Assembly: GCF_036324365.1 (NCBI RefSeq)
Contig: NZ_CP137080.1
Span: forward strand, 1,736,001 to 1,800,000
DNA length: 64,000 nt
Direction: 5' to 3'
From: Microbacterium limosum
GTDB taxonomy: Bacteria; Actinomycetota; Actinomycetes; Actinomycetales; Microbacteriaceae
The number at the start of each line of letters is the position of its first letter. Positions within the stretch are counted from its first letter, which is position 1. Below the pieces are notes generated by a model. That model ran no database searches. It saw only the letters and a list, made by a program, of their open reading frames with translations, and was not told the DNA's origin. Positions 16,848-24,244 of the stretch are shown piece after piece. Both the position numbers and the translations under genes were made by a program.

Positions 16848-18074
16848 CTACGACGTCGGCAGCGGGACGTGACCCGCCTCCCGCCGCCGCGTCGGGACGG
16901 GCACGCCGACCAGCCGCACCAGGACGACGACCAGCAGCGCGATCTCGGTGGCGTTGCGCAGCGTGAGGAGCAGAACCGGCAGGAACTGCGCGCCCAGGAG
17001 GCCGCCGTACACCATGGGGTATATCGCCTGCGTCAGCGCGGCGACGATCCCGGCCAGCACGGCGGGGGCGGCGGCGCGCCGGCGGTCCAGCACGAGCCAG
17101 AGCACGAGGGGCGCGATGAGCCACGTCTGGAACTGCGGCGACCCGACCTTGTTCGTCACGATCAGCACGAGCACGAGTGCGAGCGCCAACGGCGGGAACA
17201 GGCGCAGGAACGAGGCACCGCGGCGGGCCTTCACCGCCCCGACGAGCACGATGCCGACGACACCGGCCATCAGGACGGGCGTCATGAGCGCGATGACCGT
17301 GTCGACACCGGGCCCCGTGACCTGGAACGTGAGGATGTCCGGGTCGTAGAAGATGAAGGACCCCTCCACGCCGAACACCGCGCGCCACAGGTAGACCGTG
17401 CTCACGGGCGCCTCCAGCTGCAGCCCGCGCCCGGTCTGTGCGCCGATGAAGCCGGCCAGGTGCGCCGCGCCCCCCGCGGAGACGACGAGAAGCACCACCG
17501 CCGCCGAGACCGCGAGCGCCGTCCCGAGCACCTCGAGGCGGCGGCGCAGCGCGACGAACGCCGCGGCCAGCAGCGCGACGGGCCACACCTTGATCCACAT
17601 GCCCACGCTCAGAAGGGCCGCGGCGATGCGCGGTCGTCGCGCGAGGAGCAGGAGCCCCGCCACCGCGAGCGGCACGGTCACGGCGTCGATGCGGTAGATC
17701 GCGACGGGCCCGAGGAGGGCGAGGTACGCCATCCAGAACCAGCCCGCCACGGTGCGACCCGCCGATCGGCCGTCCCCGAGGAGCAGGGCGAAGGCGACGG
17801 CATCCAGCGCCGTGACGACGATGGCCCAGGCGACGATGTAGCCGCCCACCCACGACAGCCCGAGCGCGGCGAGCATCGGCAGCAGCGCGAGGTGCGGATA
17901 GACGAAGGTCTCGGTGATGCCGACGACGGCCGAGCCGGATGCCGCGGCGCGCGCCCAGGGCTCGTAGACGAGGTAGACGTCGCCCATCGGCTGGTTGGGA
18001 AGGAACCACCCGAACGCGGCCACCGCGACGTGGACGACGGCGAACGCCGCCCACAGGAGAGCACGCGCGGACAC
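16848..18074 (-). CDS. GT87-like polytopic membrane glycosyltransferase
   Basis: A 408-residue integral membrane protein with roughly ten hydrophobic helices. PNQPMGDVYLVYEPWARAA after TM1 and the later MWIKVWPVALL and NKVGSPQFQTWLIAPLVLW blocks resemble actinobacterial GT87/DUF2029 polyprenol-phosphate-mannose-dependent mannosyltransferases. The acceptor is unknown; a cell-wall glycan role is likely from the family. GTG start with a leaderless-type promoter. Confidence 0.7.
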   Translation of the reverse strand: MSARALLWAAFAVVHVAVAAFGWFLPNQPMGDVYLVYEPWARAAASGSAVVGITETFVYPHLALLPMLAALGLSWVGGYIVAWAIVVTALDAVAFALLLGDGRSAGRTVAGWFWMAYLALLGPVAIYRIDAVTVPLAVAGLLLLARRPRIAAALLSVGMWIKVWPVALLAAAFVALRRRLEVLGTALAVSAAVVLLVVSAGGAAHLAGFIGAQTGRGLQLEAPVSTVYLWRAVFGVEGSFIFYDPDILTFQVTGPGVDTVIALMTPVLMAGVVGIVLVGAVKARRGASFLRLFPPLALALVLVLIVTNKVGSPQFQTWLIAPLVLWLVLDRRRAAAPAVLAGIVAALTQAIYPMVYGGLLGAQFLPVLLLTLRNATEIALLVVVLVRLVGVPVPTRRREAGHVPLPTS

Positions 18075-18080
18075 GCGATC

Positions 18081-18086
18081 ATCCTA
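18081..18086 (-). promoter_or_regulatory. -10 element, leaderless, GT87-like gene
   Basis: TAGGAT, 6 nt (GATCGC), then GTG. Confidence 0.6.
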
Positions 18087-18105
18087 GGCGCGCCGCCGCC
18101 GTCCC

Positions 18106-18951
18106 TCACGTCACGCGCAGCAGCTCCCCCAGGACGGCGGGCACCGCATCGGCCACGTCCAGTGCGACGAGCGGGTGCCCGGGTCCGCCCTCGCCCTGGC
18201 CCGCCGCACCGCGGCCCGCCGCCCCGTGTATCCAGGCGGCGGTGGCCGCCAGGGATGCCAGCAGCCGGCGATCCGCCGCGGCGGCATCCGAACGGGCGGC
18301 GACCAGCGCGCCGATCACACCCGCCAGCACGTCCCCCGTGCCCGCCGTGGCGAGCCACGGGGTTCCCGCCGCGACGGAGGCGACCCAGCCCTCCCCGGTC
18401 GCGACGAGCGTGCGGGAGCCCTTCAGAAGCACGACAGCACCGAGCGCCGCGGCGGTCTCGACCGCGGCCTCGGCCCGGTCATCGCCCGCGGGAGCAAGGC
18501 CCAGGGCCTCGCGAAGACGGGCGAACTCGCGGCCGTGCGGCGTCACGACGAGCGGCGCGCGGGAGCCCGCGACGAGATCCAGGGCCCCGGCATCCGCGAC
18601 GACGGGCACGTCACCCGCGAGGAGCTCGCGAAGGGCGGCGGTCTCCCCGCCATCCCGCACCGAGGCATCCGTGCCGGAGCCGATCACCCACGCCTGCACC
18701 CGACCCTCGCCGCGCACGGTCTCGGGGCGACGCGCGAGCACGGCGTCGCCGACGGCATCGTGCCCGACGTAGCGCACCATGCCCGCACCGGCCCGCCAGG
18801 CGGCCTGGACTCCGAGGACCGCGGCGCCCGGATACGGCACGGAGCCGGTGCGCATGCCGACCACGCCGCGGGAATACTTGTCGTCGTCGTCGGTTGGCAT
18901 TCGCAGATGGGAGGCCGCTCGCGCGGCGTTCCACTCGAGGGGCGTGATCAC
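18106..18951 (-). CDS. nnrD: ADP-dependent NAD(P)H-hydrate dehydratase
   Basis: A 281-residue ribokinase-fold dehydratase that repairs hydrated NAD(P)H. KYSRGVVGMRTGSVPYPGAAVL is the N-terminal YjeF_C signature and TAGTGDVLAGVIGAL is the nucleotide-binding/catalytic motif. Only the dehydratase half is present; the NnrE epimerase domain, fused in many bacteria, is absent here. GTG start with TAGCGT 6 nt upstream, divergent from the Old Yellow Enzyme gene by 43 bp. Confidence 0.9.
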   Translation of the reverse strand: MITPLEWNAARAASHLRMPTDDDDKYSRGVVGMRTGSVPYPGAAVLGVQAAWRAGAGMVRYVGHDAVGDAVLARRPETVRGEGRVQAWVIGSGTDASVRDGGETAALRELLAGDVPVVADAGALDLVAGSRAPLVVTPHGREFARLREALGLAPAGDDRAEAAVETAAALGAVVLLKGSRTLVATGEGWVASVAAGTPWLATAGTGDVLAGVIGALVAARSDAAAADRRLLASLAATAAWIHGAAGRGAAGQGEGGPGHPLVALDVADAVPAVLGELLRVT

Positions 18952-18957
18952 GCCCTC

Positions 18958-18963
18958 ACGCTA
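18958..18963 (-). promoter_or_regulatory. -10 element, leaderless, nnrD
   Basis: TAGCGT, 6 nt (GAGGGC), then GTG. Confidence 0.6.
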
Positions 18964-18994
18964 CCGGCGGACCCCCCGCCCGCGAAGGAGAACC

Positions 18995-20074
18995 GTGAGC
19001 CTGCTCTTCCAGCCCCTCGCCGTGCGCGGCGTGCAGATGCGCAATCGCCTGTGGGTCGCCCCCATGTGCATGTACAGCTCCGAGGAGGGCATGCCGAACG
19101 ACTGGCACCACGTGCACCTCGCGCAGTTCGCCTCGGGCGGGGCGGGTCTGGTGATGGCCGAGGCGACCGCCGTCACGCCCGAAGGGCGCATCTCCCCGCG
19201 CGATGTCGGCATCTGGAACGATGCACAGGCGGATGCCTGGGCCCCCGTCGTCGCCGCGATCCGCGCCCGCGGCGCCGTCGCCGGCGTGCAGCTCGCGCAC
19301 GCCGGGCGCAAGGCCTCGACCTGGTGGCCGTTCTCCGGCGAGCGCGGCTCCGTGCCCGAGGCGCAGGGCGGGTGGCGCACCCTCGCTCCCTCGCCGATCG
19401 CCTACAGCGGTTACGCCGACCCGCTCCCCATGGACCGCGCCGAGATCGAGCGGACCGTGACCGCCTTCGCCGACGCCGCGCGACGGGCGGTGGGCGCGGG
19501 GTTCCAGGTGCTCGAGATCCACGCGGCCCACGGGTACCTGCTGCACGAGTTCCTCTCCCCGCTCAGCAACACGCGCGACGACGAGTACGGCGGCACGCTC
19601 GGCAATCGCGCCCGCCTCCTGCTCCGGGTCGTCGGCGCCGTGCGGGACGCCGTCGGCGACGGCGTCCCCGTGTTCGTCCGCTTCTCGGGCACGGACGCCG
19701 CCGAGGGCGGATGGGGCATCGAGGACACCGCGACGGTGGCCCGGTGGGCCGCCGACGCGGGCGCGGACCTCTTCGACATCTCCAGCGGAGGCCTGGTCGC
19801 CCACCAGCGGATCACAGCGGGCCCGGGCTACCAGGTGCCGCTCGCCGCGCACGTGCGCCGCGAGACGGGACTGCCCGTCAGCGCGGTGGGCGTCATCACC
19901 GAGGGGGCCCAGGCCGAGCAGATCCTCGCCGACGGCGACGCGGACGCGGTCTTCGCCGCGAGGGAGTGGCTGCGCGACCCGCACTTCGCCCTCCGCGCCG
20001 CCGCCGAGCTCGGCGAAGGGCTCGAGCTGTGGCCCTCGCAGTACGAGCGCGCGGCCCGCGTCCGCGCGTCCTGA
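18995..20074 (+). CDS. NADH:flavin oxidoreductase (Old Yellow Enzyme, YqjM-like)
   Basis: A 359-residue FMN-dependent ene-reductase. VAPMCMYSSEEG carries the redox-tuning Cys of thermophilic-like/YqjM OYEs, HAGRKAST the active-site His region, and IHAAHGYLLHEFLSPLSNTR...YGG the FMN/phosphate region. It reduces activated C=C bonds using NAD(P)H; the natural substrate is unknown. The GTG start was chosen for the ribosome site GAAGGAGAA ending 2 nt before it and because the preceding stretch is antisense to nnrD. Confidence 0.92.
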   Translation: MSLLFQPLAVRGVQMRNRLWVAPMCMYSSEEGMPNDWHHVHLAQFASGGAGLVMAEATAVTPEGRISPRDVGIWNDAQADAWAPVVAAIRARGAVAGVQLAHAGRKASTWWPFSGERGSVPEAQGGWRTLAPSPIAYSGYADPLPMDRAEIERTVTAFADAARRAVGAGFQVLEIHAAHGYLLHEFLSPLSNTRDDEYGGTLGNRARLLLRVVGAVRDAVGDGVPVFVRFSGTDAAEGGWGIEDTATVARWAADAGADLFDISSGGLVAHQRITAGPGYQVPLAAHVRRETGLPVSAVGVITEGAQAEQILADGDADAVFAAREWLRDPHFALRAAAELGEGLELWPSQYERAARVRAS

Positions 20075-20111
20075 CGCACGCGGGCGCGCCGCCCGCCCGA
20101 TGACGCGTGCG
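20075..20111. terminator. Hairpin between convergent OYE and CorC-type genes
   Basis: CGCACGCG (20075-20082) pairs with CGCGTGCG (20104-20111); the 21-nt loop contains a further GC-rich pairing. It begins at the OYE stop and could serve both strands. Confidence 0.5.
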
Positions 20112-20116
20112 GCGGC

Positions 20117-21163
20117 CTAGCGCCGCCGCGTCGCGTCCTGCACCTCGCCCACGAGCTCCTCGATGATGTCCTCGAGGAACACCACCCCCGTGGTCGCGCC
20201 CTGCTCGTCGCGCACGCGCGCCAGGTGGCGTCCGGCGCGGCGCATCGTGGCGAGCACGTCCTCGAGGTCGGTGCTCTCCTGCACGGGGATCATGTGGTGG
20301 ATGCGCTTGGCCGGCACCGGCACGTCGGCCCCGGCATCCGGCGACTCGGTCGCCCTCAGGATGTCCTTGAGGTGCACATAGCCGATCGGCTCCCCCTGGG
20401 CGTCGACGATCACGTACCGGGAGTACCCGTGCGATGCGACCGCCCGCTCGACCTCGGCGGGCGTCGTCGTCTCGGGCAGGGTGACGAGCGCGTCCAGCGG
20501 CACGGCGATGTCACGGGCCTTCTTGTCGGTGAACTCCACCGCGGCCACGACGGCGCCCGTGCGGTCCAGCAGCACCCCCTCCTGCGTCGACTGCGCCACG
20601 ATCGTGGCGACCTCGTCGAGCGTGAAGGTCGACGCGGCTTCGTCCTTGGGCTCCACCTTGAACAGCCGCAGTACGTGGTTGGCGATCCAGTTGAGCGTGA
20701 AGATGATCGGGTGGAACACGCGCGCGACCCACACGAGCGGCGTCGCGAGGATCAGGACCGCACGGTCGGGCAGCGAGAACGCGAGGTTCTTCGGCACCAT
20801 CTCGCCGAACACCACGTGCAGGTACGACACCACCAGGAGCGCGACGACGAACGCCGTGACATCGACGGCGGCCTCGGGAAGCCCCGTCAGCCCGAACGGC
20901 ACCTCGAGCAGGTGGTGGATCGCGGGCTCCGAGACGTTCAGGATCAGTAGCGAGCAGATCGTGATGCCCAGCTGCGAGGTGGCGAGCATGAGCGTGGCAT
21001 GCTCCATCGCGTACAGCGCCGTCTTCGCCGCACGGGATCCCCGCTCGGCGAGGGGCTCGATCTGGGAACGGCGCGCCGAGATCACGGCGAACTCGGCGCC
21101 GACGAAGAAGGCGTTGGCGATCAGCAGCACCACGAGCCAGACGATTCCCGCCCAGTCGCTCAT
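20117..21163 (-). CDS. DUF21/CBS-pair membrane protein (CNNM/CorC family)
   Basis: A 348-residue protein with an N-terminal DUF21 (CNNM) transmembrane domain (about 1-190: NAFFVGAEFAVISARRSQIE, SQLGITICSLLLNV-like, VFGEMVPKNLAFSLPDRA) and two CBS domains (about 205-340), ending FLEDIIEELVGEV. It lacks the C-terminal CorC_HlyC domain that the upstream gene has. DUF21-CBS proteins are linked to Mg2+ (and Co2+) efflux. It starts in an ATGA overlap with the upstream paralogue, so the two are co-translated and may form a heteromer. Confidence 0.88.
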   Translation of the reverse strand: MSDWAGIVWLVVLLIANAFFVGAEFAVISARRSQIEPLAERGSRAAKTALYAMEHATLMLATSQLGITICSLLILNVSEPAIHHLLEVPFGLTGLPEAAVDVTAFVVALLVVSYLHVVFGEMVPKNLAFSLPDRAVLILATPLVWVARVFHPIIFTLNWIANHVLRLFKVEPKDEAASTFTLDEVATIVAQSTQEGVLLDRTGAVVAAVEFTDKKARDIAVPLDALVTLPETTTPAEVERAVASHGYSRYVIVDAQGEPIGYVHLKDILRATESPDAGADVPVPAKRIHHMIPVQESTDLEDVLATMRRAGRHLARVRDEQGATTGVVFLEDIIEELVGEVQDATRRR

Positions 21164-22542
21164 CGCTCACCCCTCTCGTTCTGCCCGCGCGCACGCAGCA
21201 GCCGCTGCGGCCCCGTCTCGGCGGGGGGTTCGAGCCCGGTGTCCTCCGGGGGTCGCGGGACGTAGCGCACCCGATCGACCCGCCTACCGTCCATGCGCAG
21301 CACGGAGAGCGCTCCGTCCTCGAGCTCGATCTCGTCCCCCGCGACGGGGATCCTCTGCAGGCGGCTCATGATGAGACCCCCCACGGTGTCGTAGACCTCG
21401 CCCTCCGGCACCCGGATGCCGGTGCGGTCGAGCAGCTCGTCGGGACGCCAGGCTCCGGGGAACGTCAGGGAGTCCTTGCCCCGCACGAGTCCCGTGCGGC
21501 TGCGATCGTGTTCGTCCGAGACCTCGCCGACGATCTCCTCGACGAGATCCTCGAGCGTCACGACGCCGGCGGTGCCGCCGTACTCGTCGACCACGATCGC
21601 CAGCTGGTAGCCCCGCGCCCGCAGCTCCGCGATGAGCGCGTCGAGCCGCACCGTCTCCGGCACGCGCAGGGGCTCGCTCGCGAGCGCGGCGGCCGGGACG
21701 TCGGCGCGCCTGTCGCGGGGAACGCTCACGGCGGCCTTCAGGTGGACGACGCCGACGATGTCATCGAGCGACTCGCCGAACACGGGAAACCGGCTGTGAC
21801 CGGTCCGCCGGGCCAGCTGGATGACATCGTCCGCGGAGTCGTCGCGGGCGACGCAGTGCATGCTGGGCCGCGGGGTCATCACATCCGCCGCGCTCAGCCG
21901 CGAGAACGTCAGGGTGCGGTTCAGCAGCGACGCGGTGTCCTGCTCCAGGAGGCCGGCGCTCGCGGAGCGCCGCACGAGGGACGACAGCTCATCGGCTGTG
22001 CGCGCCCCGGAGAGCTCCTCCTTGGGCTCGACGCCGAGCGAGCGCAGGACGGCGTTGGCCGACCCGTTCAGCACCACGATCGCGGGCCGGAAGACCGTCG
22101 TGAAGGCGACCTGGAAGGGCATCACGAGCTTCGCGGTCTGGCGCGGCAGCGCGAGCGCGAAGTTCTTGGGGACGAGCTCGCCGATGATCATCGACAGCAT
22201 CGTCGCGACGGTGATGGAGACGACAACGGCCAGCGGCGAGACCAGTCCGCCGGGCAGACCCCAGCCGGTCAGCACCGGCCGGAGCAGGTTCGAGAGGGCC
22301 GGCTCCATCGTGTAGCCGGTCAGCAGCGTCGTCAGCGTGATGCCGAGCTGGGCGCTGGAGAGGTGCGTCGACGTGATCCGCAGCGCGCCGATCGTCAGCG
22401 ACAGCCTCGACTCGCCCTTCTCGCGGCGTGCCTCGAGATCGGCACGATCGAGATTGACGAGCGCGAACTCGCTGGCGACGAAGAGTCCGGTGCCGACGAT
22501 GAGCAGGAGCCCCACGCCCAGCATGAGGTACTCGTACGTCAT
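21160..22542 (-). CDS. DUF21/CBS/CorC_HlyC membrane protein (Mg2+ exporter-like)
   Basis: A 460-residue member of the CorC/CNNM/MpfA group. Domains in order: DUF21 membrane domain (about 1-200, [52 protein letters not shown]), CBS pair (about 205-345, [30 protein letters not shown]), then a CorC_HlyC domain (about 360-435). Family members export Mg2+. The ribosome site GAGGG (22551-22555) is inside a hairpin, and a 23-codon leader ORF ends in an ATGA overlap with this start codon, so expression is probably coupled to leader translation. Confidence 0.9.
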   Translation of the reverse strand: MTYEYLMLGVGLLLIVGTGLFVASEFALVNLDRADLEARREKGESRLSLTIGALRITSTHLSSAQLGITLTTLLTGYTMEPALSNLLRPVLTGWGLPGGLVSPLAVVVSITVATMLSMIIGELVPKNFALALPRQTAKLVMPFQVAFTTVFRPAIVVLNGSANAVLRSLGVEPKEELSGARTADELSSLVRRSASAGLLEQDTASLLNRTLTFSRLSAADVMTPRPSMHCVARDDSADDVIQLARRTGHSRFPVFGESLDDIVGVVHLKAAVSVPRDRRADVPAAALASEPLRVPETVRLDALIAELRARGYQLAIVVDEYGGTAGVVTLEDLVEEIVGEVSDEHDRSRTGLVRGKDSLTFPGAWRPDELLDRTGIRVPEGEVYDTVGGLIMSRLQRIPVAGDEIELEDGALSVLRMDGRRVDRVRYVPRPPEDTGLEPPAETGPQRLLRARGQNERGER

Positions 22543-22610
22543 GCGTCACACCCTCGTTCGAGGGGGTGCGGGCGGTGGGGCGAGGGTCTGCGACTAGGAG
22601 GGTCGTCCAT
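22539..22610 (-). CDS. Candidate 23-aa acidic/proline-rich leader peptide
   Basis: ATG at 22610, 23 codons, and a TGA overlapping the ATG of the CorC-type gene (ATGA). The peptide starts MDDPPSRRPSP and continues with further His, Pro and Arg. An acidic run plus prolines right after Met is the composition known to destabilise ribosomes at low Mg2+, as in Salmonella MgtL (MEPDPTPLP...). TAGACT ends 10 nt before the ATG, so the ORF is at or within a few bases of the transcript 5' end. Codon use is unlike the neighbours (AGA, AGT, CCT). Its reality rests on position and composition; chance is possible because GC-rich DNA has few stops. Confidence 0.5.
   Translation of the reverse strand: MDDPPSRRPSPHRPHPLERGCDA
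22547..22568 (-). promoter_or_regulatory. Hairpin sequestering the CorC-type ribosome site
   Basis: On the transcribed strand CACCCCCTCG pairs with CGAGGGTGTG (nine pairs, one C-U mismatch). The second arm holds the GAGGG ribosome site and ends 4 nt before the CorC-type ATG. The hairpin lies within the last codons of the leader ORF, so a ribosome translating the leader to its end would open it. Confidence 0.55.
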
Positions 22611-22620
22611 TGTGCCGCTC

Positions 22621-22626
22621 AGTCTA
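22621..22626 (-). promoter_or_regulatory. -10 element for the leader ORF/CorC operon
   Basis: TAGACT with a predicted start point 1-4 nt before the leader ATG. No clear -35. Confidence 0.5.
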
Positions 22627-22653
22627 TCGGCGGTCTCCCCCGCGCCGCGCGCG

Positions 22654-24108
22654 TCACCAGCTGACGGGCAGGGCCTTGCCCTCCTCGTACCCCGCCGCGG
22701 ACTGCAGCCCCACGAGCGCCCTCTCGTGGAACTCCGGCACGTCCGACGCCCCGGCGTAGGTGAAGGAGGAGCGCACGCCGGAGGTGATCATGTCCAGGAG
22801 GTCCTCCAGGCCCGGCCGGAGCGGGTCGAGGTAGATCCGCGACGAGGAGATCCCCTCGGCGAAGAGCTCCTTGCGGGCACGCTCATAGGCATCCAGCCGC
22901 CCGAACCGCTCCTGCACCGCCTTCGTGGAGGCCATCCCCCACGACTCCTTGTAGGGCCGGCCGTCGGCATCGGTGAGCAGCTCGCCGGGCGCCTCGATCG
23001 TGCCGGCGAACCACGACCCGATCATGACGGATGCCGCACCCGCGGCCAGCGCGAGGGCGACGTCTCGCGGGTATCGCACCCCGCCGTCCGCCCACACATG
23101 GGCGCCCATCGCGCGGGCCGCCTCCGCCGTCTCCAGGACCGCGGAGAACTGCGGCCGGCCCACGGCCGTCATCATGCGGGTCGTGCACATCGCGCCGGGC
23201 CCCACACCGACCTTGAGGATCGTGGCGCCGGCGGTGACGAGGTCGTACACGCCCTCGGCCGTGACGACGTTCCCCGCGACGAGGGGGATGCGCAGGCCGA
23301 GGTCGGCGACGGCTCGGAGGGCCTCGAGCATGCCCTCCTGGTGCCCGTGAGCGGTGTCCACGACGAGCACGTCGACTCCGGCGGCGGCCAGCGCGCTCGC
23401 CTTGCCCGCCGGATCCCCGTTGATGCCGATCGCGGCGGCCACCGCGAGGCGTCCCGAGCGATCCAGCGAGGGACGGTACAGCGTGCCGCGCAGCGCACTC
23501 CGGCGGCTGAGCGTGCCGACGAGATGGCCGTGCTCGGTGACGCACATGATCTCGGCGCCGGCGGCCTCGATCACGTCGAAGGCCGCACGCGGGTCGGACA
23601 CGTCCTCCGCGTCGAGCGCGGGGACATCGTTGCGTGCCAGGTCGCCCAGGCGCGCATCCGGCAGCGCCGTCGCGAGACGCGACGCGGGGACGACGCCCCG
23701 GATGCCGGCCGCGTCGATCCGATCCGCCGGATCCGCGACGACGATGCCGTGACCCGACGTCGGCGGGAGCAGGCGCAGGGCATCCGCGACCGTCGCCTCC
23801 GGCGGCAGGACGAGCGGCGTGTCCCATGCGACTGGCTGACGCTTGACCCACCGGATCGCCGCATCGAGCTCCTGCAGCGGCATGTCCTGCGGCAGCACGC
23901 CGATCCCGCCGCGCCGCGCCAGCGTCGCAGCCAGCCGCGCGCCGGTCACCGAGTTCATGTTGGCGGAGACCAGCGGGAGGGTCGCGGGGGTGCCGTCCCG
24001 GGGGGCGAGGTCGACCTGGAGCCTGCTCGTCACCGCGGAGCGGCGCGGGACGAGGAAGACGTCGGAGTAGGTCAGATCGACCTGCGGGGCAGGTCCGTGA
24101 AAGTCCAT
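22654..24108 (-). CDS. guaB1: GuaB1-type IMP dehydrogenase-related GMP reductase
   Basis: A 484-residue IMPDH/GMP reductase-family protein. It has the beta/alpha barrel with two CBS domains in the middle (about 95-215). The catalytic-Cys segment GVGPGAMCTTRMMTAVGRPQ is the GuaB1 form. In mycobacteria GuaB1 is a CBS-containing GMP reductase that converts GMP to IMP, not an IMP dehydrogenase. ATG (MDFHG...) at 24108 with TACGTT 6 nt upstream, so leaderless; it is divergent from kgd. Confidence 0.9.
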   Translation of the reverse strand: MDFHGPAPQVDLTYSDVFLVPRRSAVTSRLQVDLAPRDGTPATLPLVSANMNSVTGARLAATLARRGGIGVLPQDMPLQELDAAIRWVKRQPVAWDTPLVLPPEATVADALRLLPPTSGHGIVVADPADRIDAAGIRGVVPASRLATALPDARLGDLARNDVPALDAEDVSDPRAAFDVIEAAGAEIMCVTEHGHLVGTLSRRSALRGTLYRPSLDRSGRLAVAAAIGINGDPAGKASALAAAGVDVLVVDTAHGHQEGMLEALRAVADLGLRIPLVAGNVVTAEGVYDLVTAGATILKVGVGPGAMCTTRMMTAVGRPQFSAVLETAEAARAMGAHVWADGGVRYPRDVALALAAGAASVMIGSWFAGTIEAPGELLTDADGRPYKESWGMASTKAVQERFGRLDAYERARKELFAEGISSSRIYLDPLRPGLEDLLDMITSGVRSSFTYAGASDVPEFHERALVGLQSAAGYEEGKALPVSW

Positions 24109-24114
24109 GTCGTT

Positions 24115-24120
24115 AACGTA
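24115..24120 (-). promoter_or_regulatory. -10 element, leaderless, guaB1
   Basis: TACGTT, 6 nt (AACGAC), then ATG. Confidence 0.5.
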
Positions 24121-24165
24121 TCCGTCGCCCTCCGCGCTCACGCCGACCCGCCGGGCAAACTGGGT

Positions 24166-24171
24166 TAGGCT
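24166..24171 (+). promoter_or_regulatory. -10 element upstream of kgd
   Basis: TAGGCT. A GTG that opens a 15-codon ORF lies 8 nt downstream (24180); the kgd starts are 52-73 nt further on. Confidence 0.5.
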
Positions 24172-24179
24172 TGACAGTC

Positions 24180-24227
24180 GTGCACGGGCGCCACCGGATG
24201 CCCGCGCGAACCAATCTGCACCGATGA
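24180..24227 (+). CDS. Candidate 15-aa leader ORF before kgd
   Basis: GTG at 24180 (8 nt after TAGGCT), 15 codons, and TGA at 24225-24227 overlapping the ATG at 24224 (ATGA). The peptide reads MHGRHRMPARTNLHR, rich in His and Arg. If real, kgd translation would be coupled to it. There is no ribosome site before ATG 24224, which would make coupling useful. A chance ORF cannot be excluded. Confidence 0.35.
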   Translation: MHGRHRMPARTNLHR

Positions 24228-24244
24228 AAGTGGGCGATCGAGCC

